From NCBI RefSeq assembly GCF_003075095.1, contig NZ_QCZF01000002.1, positions 248,001 to 312,000 on the forward strand: a stretch of 64,000 nucleotides of DNA, in the 5' to 3' direction. A program made the translations under genes and the position numbers. Of this stretch, positions 1-8,400 are shown in pieces (the stretch's first letter is position 1; each line of letters starts with the position of its first letter). The stretch is from Blastococcus litoris (GTDB lineage: Bacteria; Actinomycetota; Actinomycetes; Mycobacteriales; Geodermatophilaceae). The notes beneath the pieces are model-generated. The model saw nothing but the letters and a program-made list of their open reading frames with translations. It was not told where the DNA came from and made no database searches.

Positions 1-138
1 GAACTGCCGGTCCAGGGGGAGCAGCACGTACACCAGCAGGACGCCGGTGGTGGTGAGCGCTGAACGCCACAGGGCACGGCTGACCGCGTGCCGGCCGGGT
101 GCCGCGCCGTCCAGCAGGGGGCCGTCCACGCCGGGCAT
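1..138 (-). CDS. N-terminal fragment of a membrane protein, possibly a potassium channel family member
   Basis: On the minus strand an ATG at 138 opens a frame of 46 codons that runs off the left edge. It reads a polar start (MPGVDGPLLDGAAPGRHAVS), then the beginning of a hydrophobic helix ending in YVLLPLDRQF. A helix followed by LPLDR is a pattern I associate with the first transmembrane segment of small actinobacterial ion-channel proteins. That is recognition from a short fragment and may be wrong. A GTG at 129 is an alternative start and is better spaced from the AGGAG at about 140-144. The gene is divergent from nothing visible and shares its strand with the DUF2252 gene to its right. 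Confidence 0.4.
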   Translation of the reverse strand, partial: MPGVDGPLLDGAAPGRHAVSRALWRSALTTTGVLLVYVLLPLDRQF

Positions 139-188
139 GCTCCTGGGCCGGAGCCCGTCGGAGGATCACCCGTCCCGGGTGAGACCGG

Positions 189-1631
189 TCAGAGGTCGGA
201 CCGCGCCTCCAAGCGGCCGGCCGCGACCGCGGCGGCCAGCCGGTCGTGGTCGACCTCCGTCACGTCCGCGTAGGCCTCGGCGAAGTCCGCGAGCGCGTTC
301 TCGAACGCGGGGGACGAACCGAGGTAGCCCGCGACGGCGATCCGGTCACCCGACCGGGCGTGCGCCCGTGCGAGGCACCAGGCGCACAGCTCGCCGTAGG
401 TGGTCAGGCCCTCCGGCCGCAGCTCGCCGACCTCGATCGAGCCCTTCCAGTCCCGCAGCTGGCGGACGTAGAAGTCCCGCTCGATCCCGTCGATCCCGGT
501 GGTGCGCTGCCAGCCGAGGAAGATGTCGCTGGCCTGCTGCATCAGCCGCTGCCCGGCCACCACGCGGTGGCCCTGGTTGGTGTACGAGCTCCGGCCGACG
601 ACGTCCTCGTGCACCGAGCGGGACGCCTCCTTCACCTGGAGCAGCAGCGGGTCGTCGGAATCCCGGCCGGTGAGCAGGACGACCCAGCACCGGGTGCCCA
701 CGCTGCCGACGCCGACGACCTTGCGGGCCATGTCGACGAACGAGTACCGCTCGAGCAGCGTGCGCCGGTCGGACTGGAGCGTCCCCCGGTACTGCCGGAT
801 CAGGGCGTGGAACCTCGACTCGAGGTCGCGCTCCTCGGTCTCGGGCAGCAGGTCGCGCAGGGGGACCAGCAACGGCGGCTCGGCCCGGATGCGGAGCCTC
901 CCGTCCACCACCTCCGTGAGCTTGCCGAACGCCTGCATCGTGTCGCGGCTGTGCGCCTTCTCGATGGCCTTCGCCAGCCGCTTCCGGGGACCGCTCTCCA
1001 GCTGCTCGCTCAGATCGCGCTGCAGCTCCTCGGCGTCGATCCGCGAGTACCAGACCTCGATGTCCCGGGCCTCGGCGAACTCCGCCATCGCCGTCCGGTA
1101 GCGCCGGCCGGCGGCGAGGGCGAGTGCACGGCGCTGCTTGCGGCCCACGCCCTGCCCGCGGGCCGCGACGACGAGGCTGGCGACCAGCCGCTGGACGTCG
1201 TGCTCGAACGGGCCGGGCAGCGTCTCGTCGAAATCGTTGGCGTCGAAGACCAGCCGGCGTTCCGGTGAGCCGTACAGGCCGAAATTGGCGACGTGCGCGT
1301 CACCGCACATCTGCACGGTCAGCCCGGAACGGGGTGCGCCGGCGAGGTCGGCGGCCATCACGCGAGCGGCACCCCGGTAGAACGCGAAGGGGGACTGCAG
1401 CATCCGCCCGTACCGGATGGGGACCAGCTCCGGCACGCGGTCGGCGGACTGCTCCTCCAGCAGCGCGACGGGGTCGCGGCCGGCGCGCCCGGGGTCGAAC
1501 GCGCCGATGCCGTCGAGCGGCGCCCGGGCCCGCAGGGCCTTGCCCGAGGCCCGTCGCTCCTTCGGGGTCGGCCGCCCGCCGCGCCGAGCTGCCCCGTCCG
1601 GGCCGGGCGCCGGCCGCTCCACGGTCAGCAC
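189..1631 (-). CDS. DUF2252 family protein
   Basis: A protein of about 480 aa of the DUF2252 family, whose biochemical role is unknown. It carries the family's central signature CGDAHVANFG, followed about 15 residues later by FDANDFDET. This pair resembles the catalytic loop and metal-binding segment of aminoglycoside-phosphotransferase-like kinases, so a phosphotransfer activity is plausible but unproven. The GTG start at 1631 is chosen because AGGAGGT lies nine bases upstream; it overlaps the stop of the upstream lipoprotein gene (TGA at 1625-1627), so the two are probably translationally coupled. A GTG at 1622 is the alternative. No signal peptide is seen, so it is probably cytoplasmic. 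Confidence 0.85.
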   Translation of the reverse strand: MLTVERPAPGPDGAARRGGRPTPKERRASGKALRARAPLDGIGAFDPGRAGRDPVALLEEQSADRVPELVPIRYGRMLQSPFAFYRGAARVMAADLAGAPRSGLTVQMCGDAHVANFGLYGSPERRLVFDANDFDETLPGPFEHDVQRLVASLVVAARGQGVGRKQRRALALAAGRRYRTAMAEFAEARDIEVWYSRIDAEELQRDLSEQLESGPRKRLAKAIEKAHSRDTMQAFGKLTEVVDGRLRIRAEPPLLVPLRDLLPETEERDLESRFHALIRQYRGTLQSDRRTLLERYSFVDMARKVVGVGSVGTRCWVVLLTGRDSDDPLLLQVKEASRSVHEDVVGRSSYTNQGHRVVAGQRLMQQASDIFLGWQRTTGIDGIERDFYVRQLRDWKGSIEVGELRPEGLTTYGELCAWCLARAHARSGDRIAVAGYLGSSPAFENALADFAEAYADVTEVDHDRLAAAVAAGRLEARSDL

Positions 1632-2083
1632 GTCGCACCCACCTCCTCGAGCAGCGCGCGGGCGTCCTGGACGAAGGCCCCCACCGCGGCGGCCACGTCG
1701 CCGAGCGTCTGCGCGGTCGCCTCCTCCTGGGTGGTCTCGACGCTCGACTGCACCGCGCCCGCCGCGGCCTCCACGTCGTGGACCTGGTCGGCGAAGCGCT
1801 CGCCGGCGGCCTCCGCGAGCTCCGACCAATCGTCCTGCACCGCCGTCCACGCCCGCTGGACGGCGTCCGTGCCCTCCTGGGCCACCTGGACGTCGCCGAG
1901 ATCGGACAACGACCCGCGGAGGGAGTCCGCGGACGCGCAGACGTCCGGCTCCGCGGACGCCGTCTCCGCTCCGGTGTCCGACGAGCAGGAGACCAGCCCC
2001 ACCCCGACCAGCACGACGACGACACCCACTGCCCAGCTCCGCATGGGCCGACGGTGCCGGGAGGTGGGGCGCCGGTGCGTCAT
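1625..2083 (-). CDS. Predicted small lipoprotein
   Basis: About 152 aa. After a short basic start (MTHRRPTSRHRRPMRSW) comes a hydrophobic helix ending in GVGLVSC, a good lipobox with Cys at about residue 35, then an SSDTGAE linker. The rest is an acidic alpha-helical stretch rich in Ala, Glu, Asp and Gln, with regular spacing suggestive of a helical bundle or coiled coil. It should be exported and lipid-anchored on the outer face of the membrane. No family is recognised. An internal ATG at 2044 just before the hydrophobic core is an alternative start; neither has a convincing ribosome site. The gene overlaps and probably co-transcribes with the DUF2252 gene. Confidence 0.7.
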   Translation of the reverse strand: MTHRRPTSRHRRPMRSWAVGVVVVLVGVGLVSCSSDTGAETASAEPDVCASADSLRGSLSDLGDVQVAQEGTDAVQRAWTAVQDDWSELAEAAGERFADQVHDVEAAAGAVQSSVETTQEEATAQTLGDVAAAVGAFVQDARALLEEVGATC

Positions 2084-2159
2084 CCGCGCGGGATGAGGTG
2101 CCCGCCGCGCTCGGGAGCGAGCCTCGGAGTCCCTGATCGGAACGGTGGAAGGAGCCGGC

Positions 2160-2735
2160 ATGACCGCCGACGTCTCCAGCCCGCACGCAGCGGTGACCTC
2201 CCGGCACACCGGCCTGCGCGTGGTCGTCGGGCTGCTCGGGGTGGCCGCCCTCGTCGTCGGGATCGTCCTCCTGTTCGACCCGGTGGCCGCCGCACGGACC
2301 CTCGCGCTGCTCCTCGGCCTCTCCCTCGCCATCGGCGGCCTGCTCGAGATCGCCGTCGCCTGGAACGCGGGGAAGGGGCGGGGGGTCTCGCTCGTCCTCG
2401 GCGGGATCCTCGTCCTCGGTGGTGTCCTCGCCGTCGTCTGGCCCGGTGTCACCCTCCTCGCCCTCGCCTGGATCACCGGCCTGACGCTGGTCGTCCACGG
2501 TGCGTTGCGCGTGGGGCTCGCGCTCGCCGCCCGCCACGAGATCCCCAGCTGGGGCTGGCTGGTCCTCGCCGGCGCGGTGAACGTGCTGCTCGGCGTCCTG
2601 GCCATCGCCTGGCCCGAGGCCACCGTCCTCGTGCTGTCCCTGATCCTCGGCGCGCAGATCGCCGCCTTCGGGCTGCTGCTGCTGGTCGCGGCCTTCGCCT
2701 CCGGCGGGAGCCGGACGGGCGCGCGCCCCATCTGA
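2160..2735 (+). CDS. HdeD-like (DUF308) membrane protein
   Basis: About 191 aa made almost entirely of six hydrophobic helices in three similar hairpins, separated by short basic or tryptophan-containing loops (for example AWNAGKGRG and HEIPSWGWLV). This is the pattern of the HdeD/DUF308 family. E. coli HdeD is linked to acid resistance, but the actinobacterial members have no settled function. The ATG at 2160 is preferred over one 15 bases upstream because GGAAGGA precedes it. The gene is divergent from the lipoprotein/DUF2252 pair and begins a run of three small stress-type genes (HdeD, SHOCT, DUF1269). Confidence 0.75.
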   Translation: MTADVSSPHAAVTSRHTGLRVVVGLLGVAALVVGIVLLFDPVAAARTLALLLGLSLAIGGLLEIAVAWNAGKGRGVSLVLGGILVLGGVLAVVWPGVTLLALAWITGLTLVVHGALRVGLALAARHEIPSWGWLVLAGAVNVLLGVLAIAWPEATVLVLSLILGAQIAAFGLLLLVAAFASGGSRTGARPI

Positions 2736-2756
2736 TCGCACTGGCCCGCCCCCACC

Positions 2757-2774
2757 CGACACCGACACCGACAC
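2757..2774 (+). repeat. Three tandem CGACAC hexamers
   Basis: Three perfect head-to-tail copies of CGACAC lie just upstream of the GAAGGAG ribosome site of the SHOCT gene. Slippage in this short array could alter spacing upstream of the gene. No function is implied. Confidence 0.6.
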
Positions 2775-2787
2775 CGAAGGAGTCGAC

Positions 2788-3051
2788 ATGCCCGGACTGC
2801 TCCGCGGGATGGCCCGCACCGCCGTCGTCGCCGGCACGGCCACCGCCGTGTCCAACCGCGTCTCGCGGCGCCAGGCGGGGAGGTGGGCGAGCCAGGCCGC
2901 GTACGCCCCCGAGCCGCAGGCGGCGCCGCCGCAGGGCACCGACACGAACACCAAGCTCGCGCAGCTGCGCGAGCTGGCCCAGCTGCGCGACTCCGGGGTC
3001 CTCGACGAGGCGGAGTTCGAGCTGCAGAAGAGCCAGATCCTCAATTCCTGA
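2788..3051 (+). CDS. SHOCT domain protein
   Basis: A protein of 87 aa with two parts: a basic and hydrophobic N-terminus (ARTAVVAGTATAVSNRVSRRQ) and a C-terminal SHOCT-type helical hairpin. The hairpin reads LAQLRELAQLRDSGVLDEAE, then FELQKSQIL. SHOCT segments are short oligomerisation motifs at the ends of many bacterial proteins. A GAAGGAG ribosome site lies six bases before the ATG. It sits between the HdeD-like and DUF1269 genes on the same strand and is probably part of one stress-related transcript. Confidence 0.8.
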   Translation: MPGLLRGMARTAVVAGTATAVSNRVSRRQAGRWASQAAYAPEPQAAPPQGTDTNTKLAQLRELAQLRDSGVLDEAEFELQKSQILNS

Positions 3052-3095
3052 CCCCGGACCGACCGGTCCGGCCGAGCACACCCGAGGAGAAGTCC

Positions 3096-3611
3096 ATGGC
3101 CACGATGACCGTCTGGAAGTTCCCCACCGCCAACGGTGCGGCGATCGCCGAGGAGACGCTGAAGAGCCTGCAGCGCCGGGAGCTCATCCAGGTCCACGAC
3201 GCCGCGATCGTCAGCTGGCGGGAGGGGACGAAGAAGCCGAAGACCCAGCAGCTCCGCAGCCTGGCCGGAGCCGGGGCCCTCGGCGGCGCCTTCTGGGGGA
3301 TGCTCTTCGGGCTGATCTTCTTCGTACCGCTGCTCGGCATGGCCATCGGTGCCGGCATGGGCGCTCTCACCGGCAGCCTCAGCGACGTCGGGATCGACGA
3401 CTCCTTCATCCGGCGCATGCGGGACGAGATCCAGCCCGGCACCTCCGCCCTGTTCCTGCTGTCCTCCGGGGCGGTCGTCGACAAGGTGAAGGACGCCTTC
3501 GAGGGCCAGCAGATGGTGCTCGTCGAGACCAACCTCAGCCACGAGCAGGAGGACAAGCTGCGCGAGGTGTTCTCGGAGGAGGAGGCGCCGGCGACGGCGG
3601 CAGCCGGCTGA
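3096..3611 (+). CDS. DUF1269 family membrane-associated protein
   Basis: A protein of 171 aa. A ferredoxin-like N-terminal half (MATMTVWKFPTANGAAIAEE) leads into a glycine-rich hydrophobic hairpin (LAGAGALGGAFWGMLFGLIF, then AIGAGMGALTGSLSDVGIDD). It continues to the conserved FIRRMRDEIQPGTSALFLL segment and an acidic tail. This matches the DUF1269 family, often found with stress genes and of unknown function. The ATG at 3096 follows GAGGAGAAG. A strong stem-loop immediately follows the gene. Confidence 0.82.
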   Translation: MATMTVWKFPTANGAAIAEETLKSLQRRELIQVHDAAIVSWREGTKKPKTQQLRSLAGAGALGGAFWGMLFGLIFFVPLLGMAIGAGMGALTGSLSDVGIDDSFIRRMRDEIQPGTSALFLLSSGAVVDKVKDAFEGQQMVLVETNLSHEQEDKLREVFSEEEAPATAAAG

Positions 3612-3629
3612 GCCCGCTCCCCCGCCCGC

Positions 3630-3663
3630 CCGGGGCCCGGCTGCGACAGCAGCCGGGCCCCGG
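3630..3663 (+). terminator. Stem-loop terminator after the DUF1269 gene
   Basis: A perfect 15-bp stem (3630-3644 with 3649-3663) closes a four-base loop GACA, starting 18 bases after the DUF1269 stop. No T-run follows, as is usual for high-GC actinobacterial terminators. It separates the HdeD-SHOCT-DUF1269 group from the arginine module. Confidence 0.7.
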
Positions 3664-3783
3664 TGCGTCCCGGGCAGGGCGTCACGGACGACCGCGCGGG
3701 GCCATTCATCCGCTCGGGAGGAGGTCCCGCGGACGACCCGTCGCTGCAATGACCTGGCCGAGACCGCGCCCGGAGGGGGTCCC

Positions 3784-5196
3784 ATGAGCACCGCATCCGC
3801 ACCGCCGGCCGGCTCCGCCCCCGTCCAGGAGCAGGAGCCGCGCGGCACGCTCGGACTGGGCGCGGCGACCGCGCTGATCGTCGGCAGCATCATCGGGGTC
3901 GGCATCTTCAACCTGCCGGCGTCCCTGGCCTCCTACGGGCCCATCAGCCTGATCGCCATGGCGCTGACCACCGTCGGCGCGCTGGCCCTCGCCGTCATGT
4001 TCGCCTCGCTGTCCCGGCGGCTGCCCGCGGACGGCGGGCCGTACGCCTACGCGCGGGCGGCGTTCGGCAACCTGGCCGGCTTCTCCAACGCCTGGCTGTA
4101 CTGGATCACCGCATGGTCGGGGAACGCGGCGATCGTCGTGGGCTGGGTGCTCTACGTCGAGGAGTTCGTCAACACCGACCAGAACAAGGTGTTCTCCGTC
4201 GTCCTCGCCCTGATCGGGCTCTGGATCCCGGCCGCGATCAACCTCGGCGGGGTCAAGGCGATGGGCGCGGTCCAGACGTGGACCTCGGTGCTGAAGTTCA
4301 TCCCGCTGGTCTTCATGTCCACGGTCGGCCTGTTCTACATGAGCAGCGCGAACTTCGACGTCTGGAACACCAGCGGCGACAGTGCCATCGGCGCCATCGG
4401 CGGGGCCATGGCGCTGTGCCTGTTCAGCTACCTCGGCGTCGAGACGGCGGCGGTCGCCGCCGCCAAGGTGCGCGACCCGGACCGGAACGTCCCCCGGGCC
4501 ACGGTCTTCGGCACCCTCGGGACCGCCGTCGTCTACCTGCTGTCGCTGACCGCCGTCTTCGGCATCGTCTCGGCCTCGGCGCTGTCGGAGTCCACCGCCC
4601 CGTTCGCCACCGCCGTCAACGAGATCGCCGGCGGCACCTGGGCCGGTTACGTGATGTCGGCGCTGGTCGTCATCTCCGGCTTCGGCGCGCTCAACGGCTG
4701 GACGATGATCTGCGCCGAGATGCCGCTGGCGGCGGCGAAGGACGGCCTCTTCCCGCAGGCGTTCCGGAAGCTCAACAAGAACGGCGTGCCGTGGTTCGGC
4801 ATCGTCTCCTCGACCGTGCTGGCGTCGGTCTTCATGGTCATGTCGTACGCGGGCTCGGTCGGCATCACCGTGTTCAACACCCTGGTCTACATGTCGGGGA
4901 TCACCGCGGCGATCCCGTACGCGTTCTCCGCCCTCGCCCAGGTCAAGTGGCGGCTGGTCGACCACCGCGAGCTGCAGACCCCTCGCTTCGTGCGCGACGT
5001 CGGGGTCGCCGTCGTGGGTCTGGTCTTCTCGGTGCTCTTCATCTGGTACTCGCGCAACACCGGCGAGGACAGCTTCATCGGGGAGTACCTGCCGTTCATC
5101 TTCGCCGGCGGCGCCTTCCTCGCCGGCATCCCGATCTACCTCAAGCACCGCACCTCGATGTCCCAGCCACCGGCCGTCCCGGCCTGGCGGCCCTGA
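3784..5196 (+). CDS. APC superfamily amino acid permease, probable arginine/ornithine antiporter
   Basis: An integral membrane protein of 470 aa with about 12 helices. The APC signature [16 protein letters not shown] lies in the first helix (about residues 36-51), and the helix 6 segment [20 protein letters not shown] carries the helix-breaking S/T-x-x-G-V-E. By position it should exchange extracellular arginine for ornithine: it starts the cluster with arginine deiminase, ornithine carbamoyltransferase and carbamate kinase. Transport specificity is inferred from context only. The start is an ATG a few bases after GGAGGGGG. The gap to arcA is 25 bases, so co-transcription is likely. Confidence 0.85.
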   Translation: MSTASAPPAGSAPVQEQEPRGTLGLGAATALIVGSIIGVGIFNLPASLASYGPISLIAMALTTVGALALAVMFASLSRRLPADGGPYAYARAAFGNLAGFSNAWLYWITAWSGNAAIVVGWVLYVEEFVNTDQNKVFSVVLALIGLWIPAAINLGGVKAMGAVQTWTSVLKFIPLVFMSTVGLFYMSSANFDVWNTSGDSAIGAIGGAMALCLFSYLGVETAAVAAAKVRDPDRNVPRATVFGTLGTAVVYLLSLTAVFGIVSASALSESTAPFATAVNEIAGGTWAGYVMSALVVISGFGALNGWTMICAEMPLAAAKDGLFPQAFRKLNKNGVPWFGIVSSTVLASVFMVMSYAGSVGITVFNTLVYMSGITAAIPYAFSALAQVKWRLVDHRELQTPRFVRDVGVAVVGLVFSVLFIWYSRNTGEDSFIGEYLPFIFAGGAFLAGIPIYLKHRTSMSQPPAVPAWRP

Positions 5197-5221
5197 CCCG
5201 CGCGCCCAGAGGAGCCCAGCC

Positions 5222-6445
5222 ATGCCGTTCCACGTCGACTCGGAGGTCGGTCGACTCCACCAGGTGATCCTCCATCGGCCCGGTCTGGAGCTGACCCGGC
5301 TGTCGCCGCAGAACGTCGACGAGCTGCTGTTCGACGACGTGATGTGGGCGCAGCGGGCGCGCGAGGAGCACGATGCCTTCGCCGAGAAGCTGCGCCAGAA
5401 GGGCGTGAAGGTCCACCTCTTCCACGACCTGCTCGCCCAGGCGATCGACCAGCCCGGCGCTCGGGAGTTCCTCCAGGAGGAACTCACCACCGCGACCCGG
5501 TTCGGCCCGGCGCTGGACGCCCCGCTGGACGAGCTGGTCGCCAACCGTCCCGCGGACCTGCTGGCCGAGGCTCTGGTGGGCGGCGTCCTCAAGTCCGATC
5601 TCGACCTGCCGAAGACCTCCAGTCTCCTGCTGGAGTACCTCGACGACGACGACTTCCTGCTGCCGCCGCTGCCCAACCACCTCTTCCAGCGCGACAACTC
5701 CGCCTGGGTCTACGACGGCCTCTCGGTCAACCCGATGAGCAAGGCGGCGCGCAAGCGGGAGACGATCAACTCGCGGGTGGTCTGGAACTACCACCCCATG
5801 TTCGCCGCCGACCCGCCGCACTTCTACTACGGCAACGACAACGAGAACCACGACCCGGCCAACTGCGAGGGCGGGGACATCCTCGTCATCGGCAACGGCG
5901 CCGTCATGATCGGCATGGGGGAGCGGACCAGCCCCCAGGGCATCGAGTTCCTCGCCCGCCGCTACTTCGAGCACGGCGCGGTCACGAAGGTGATCGCCGT
6001 CGAGCTCCCGAAGACCCGTGCGTTCATGCACCTCGACACCGCGATGACGATGATCGACCGCGACGCGTTCAGCGTGTACCCGCACCTGCCCGAGACCCTC
6101 CGGTCCTTCACTCTGACGCCGATCGGCAGCGGCGGCGACTACCAGGTCACCGAGAACGCCGAGCTCTGGCCCGTCGTGGCCGATGCGATCGGCGTGGACG
6201 AGATCCGCGTGATGCGCACGCCCATCGACGTGCTGGGCGCCCAGCGCGAGCAGTGGGACGACGGCAACAACTTCCTGGCCGTGGCCCCGGGCGTGATCTT
6301 CGGCTACGAGCGCAACACCACGACGAACACGTTCCTGCGCCGCAACGGCATCGAGATCGTGACGATCGCCGGCGAGGAGCTCGGCCGCGGTCGCGGCGGC
6401 CCGCGCTGCATGTCCTGCCCCATCGAGCGCGACGCCGTCGCCTGA
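5222..6445 (+). CDS. arcA: Arginine deiminase
   Basis: Hydrolyses L-arginine to citrulline and ammonia, the first step of the arginine deiminase pathway. The 407 aa match the usual length. Family motifs visible are FQRDNSAW (about 155-162), the EGGDI segment, the catalytic His in FMHLDT (His270) and the nucleophile Cys396 in GGPRCMSCP. The second cysteine, Cys399, is a small departure from the commoner CMSMP. It lies 16 bases upstream of the ornithine carbamoyltransferase gene, with GGAGCTCAGCC before that gene's start, so the two are co-transcribed. The product is cytoplasmic. Confidence 0.95.
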   Translation: MPFHVDSEVGRLHQVILHRPGLELTRLSPQNVDELLFDDVMWAQRAREEHDAFAEKLRQKGVKVHLFHDLLAQAIDQPGAREFLQEELTTATRFGPALDAPLDELVANRPADLLAEALVGGVLKSDLDLPKTSSLLLEYLDDDDFLLPPLPNHLFQRDNSAWVYDGLSVNPMSKAARKRETINSRVVWNYHPMFAADPPHFYYGNDNENHDPANCEGGDILVIGNGAVMIGMGERTSPQGIEFLARRYFEHGAVTKVIAVELPKTRAFMHLDTAMTMIDRDAFSVYPHLPETLRSFTLTPIGSGGDYQVTENAELWPVVADAIGVDEIRVMRTPIDVLGAQREQWDDGNNFLAVAPGVIFGYERNTTTNTFLRRNGIEIVTIAGEELGRGRGGPRCMSCPIERDAVA

Positions 6446-6461
6446 CACCGGGAGCTCAGCC

Positions 6462-7466
6462 ATGGCCCTCAACCTGAACGGTCGCGACTTCCTCAAGGAG
6501 GTCGACTTCACGACCGCCGAGCTGCAGTTCCTGCTCGACCTCTCCCACGACCTCAAGCGCGCCAAGGCGACCGGCACCGAGCGGCAGCGCATGCGCGGGC
6601 GGGACGTCGCGCTGATCTTCGAGAAGACGTCGACCCGCACCCGCTGCGCCTTCGAGGTGGCGGCCTACGACCAGGGCGGGCACGTCACCTACCTGGACCC
6701 CGCGTCGTCGCAGATCGGGCACAAGGAGTCCGCGGCCGACACCGCACAGGTGCTGGCGCGGATGTTCGACGCCATCGAGTTCCGCGGCAAGGCGCAGGCC
6801 ACCGTCGAGGAGCTGGCCGCCAACTCCGCGGTGCCGGTCTACAACGGCCTCACCGACGAGTGGCACCCGACCCAGATGCTCGCCGACTTCCTGACGATGA
6901 CCGAGCACTCGGGCAAGCGGCCGCACGAGCTGGCCTACTGCTACATGGGGGACGGCCGGTTCAACATGGGCCGCTCGCTGCTGGTCACCGGCGCGATCAT
7001 GGGCGCCGACGTGCGCATCTGCGCCCCCGAGGCGCTGTGGCCGGACAAGGACGTCCGCGACCTCGCCCAGGAGCGCGCCGACGAGTCCGGTGGCCGCATC
7101 ACGCTCACCGCGGACCCGGACGAGGCGCTGCCCGGCGCCGACTTCGTGCACACCGACGTGTGGGTGTCGATGGGCGAGCCGGACGACGTCTGGAAGACGC
7201 GGGTCGACGAGCTGCTGCCCTACCAGGTCAACCGCGCGGCGCTGGAGAGGACCGGCAACCCGCGGGCCCGGTTCATGCACTGCCTGCCGGCCTTCCACGA
7301 CACGAAGACCGCCGTCGGACGCAAGGTCGCCGACCTCACCGGGATCACCGACGGTCTCGAGGTCACCGACGAGGTGTTCCGGTCGCCGGCGAACATCGCC
7401 TTCGACCAGGCGGAGAACCGGCTGCACACGATCAAGGCGGTCATGGTCGCCACGATCGGGGACTGA
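6462..7466 (+). CDS. arcB: Ornithine carbamoyltransferase, catabolic by context
   Basis: In the ADI pathway this enzyme phosphorolyses citrulline to ornithine and carbamoyl phosphate; the same family also runs the reverse, biosynthetic reaction. Its 334 aa contain the carbamoyl-phosphate site STRTR (57-61), HPTQ (from His135) and the ornithine-binding HCLP loop (from His273). Sequence alone does not separate the catabolic ArcB from the biosynthetic ArgF. The catabolic call rests on its place between arcA and arcC and the absence of other arg genes here. The carbamate kinase start follows one base after its stop. Confidence 0.92.
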   Translation: MALNLNGRDFLKEVDFTTAELQFLLDLSHDLKRAKATGTERQRMRGRDVALIFEKTSTRTRCAFEVAAYDQGGHVTYLDPASSQIGHKESAADTAQVLARMFDAIEFRGKAQATVEELAANSAVPVYNGLTDEWHPTQMLADFLTMTEHSGKRPHELAYCYMGDGRFNMGRSLLVTGAIMGADVRICAPEALWPDKDVRDLAQERADESGGRITLTADPDEALPGADFVHTDVWVSMGEPDDVWKTRVDELLPYQVNRAALERTGNPRARFMHCLPAFHDTKTAVGRKVADLTGITDGLEVTDEVFRSPANIAFDQAENRLHTIKAVMVATIGD

Positions 7467-7467
7467 C

Positions 7468-8400
7468 GTGAGGATCGTCGTCGCCCTCGGCGGCAACGCC
7501 CTGCAGCGCCGGGGCGAACCGATGACCGTCGAGGGCCAGCGGCACAACGTGGCGCTGGCCTGCATCCCGCTGGCGCCGGTCGCCGAGCGGCACGAGCTGG
7601 TCATCTCGCACGGCAACGGGCCGCAGGTCGGCCTGCTGGCCCTCCAGGCCGCGGCCTACGACGACGTGTCGATCTACCCGTTCGACGTCCTCGGGGCGCA
7701 GACCGAGGGCATGATCGGCTACCTCATCGAGCAGGAGCTCGGGAACCTGGTGCCGCAGGACAAGCGCCTGGCCACCCTGCTCACGATGACGCTGGTCGAC
7801 GCGGCGGATCCCGCGTTCTCGAACCCGACGAAGTTCGTCGGGCCCGTCTACACGGCCGAGCAGGCGGAGAAGCTCGCCGAGCAGCGCGGCTGGGCGTTCC
7901 GGGCCGACGGCGACAAGCAGCGCCGCGTGGTGCCCTCGCCGATCCCGCGCCGGATCGTGGAGGTCGAGGCCGTCGAGGCGCTGCTCGACCGCGGGTACGT
8001 GGTCGTGTGCGCCGGCGGCGGCGGCATCCCCACGATGTACTCGCCGGGTACGACCACGCTGGTCGGCGTCGAGGCGGTCATCGACAAGGACCGCGCCAGC
8101 GCCGTCCTGGCCACCGACCTGGGTGCCGACCTGCTGGTGATCGCCACCGACGTCGACGGCGTCTACCTGGACTGGGGCACCCCGCAGCAGCGGCGGGTCG
8201 TCGCGGCGCACCCGGATGCGCTCGACCCCGGTCTCTTCCCGGCCGGCTCGATGGGCCCGAAGGTCGAGGCGGCGGCGGACTTCGCGCGCGCCTCCGGCCG
8301 GACGGCCGTCATCGGCTCGCTCGAGCAGCTGTCCAGCATCCTCGCCGGTGACGGCGGGACCCGGATCTCGGTGCAGACCGAGGGGATGGAGACCCGATGA
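7468..8400 (+). CDS. arcC: Carbamate kinase
   Basis: Transfers the phosphate of carbamoyl phosphate to ADP, giving ATP, CO2 and ammonia; this is the energy-yielding step of arginine fermentation. The GTG start at 7468 gives 310 aa, the usual length. It begins [11 protein letters not shown] and carries the HGNGPQVG loop, the CAGGGGIPT segment, and the KDR and ATDVDGVY motifs of the amino acid kinase fold. The stop overlaps the ATG of the P-type ATPase gene as ATGA, tying ATP production from arginine to synthesis of an ATP-driven pump. Confidence 0.95.
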   Translation: MRIVVALGGNALQRRGEPMTVEGQRHNVALACIPLAPVAERHELVISHGNGPQVGLLALQAAAYDDVSIYPFDVLGAQTEGMIGYLIEQELGNLVPQDKRLATLLTMTLVDAADPAFSNPTKFVGPVYTAEQAEKLAEQRGWAFRADGDKQRRVVPSPIPRRIVEVEAVEALLDRGYVVVCAGGGGIPTMYSPGTTTLVGVEAVIDKDRASAVLATDLGADLLVIATDVDGVYLDWGTPQQRRVVAAHPDALDPGLFPAGSMGPKVEAAADFARASGRTAVIGSLEQLSSILAGDGGTRISVQTEGMETR

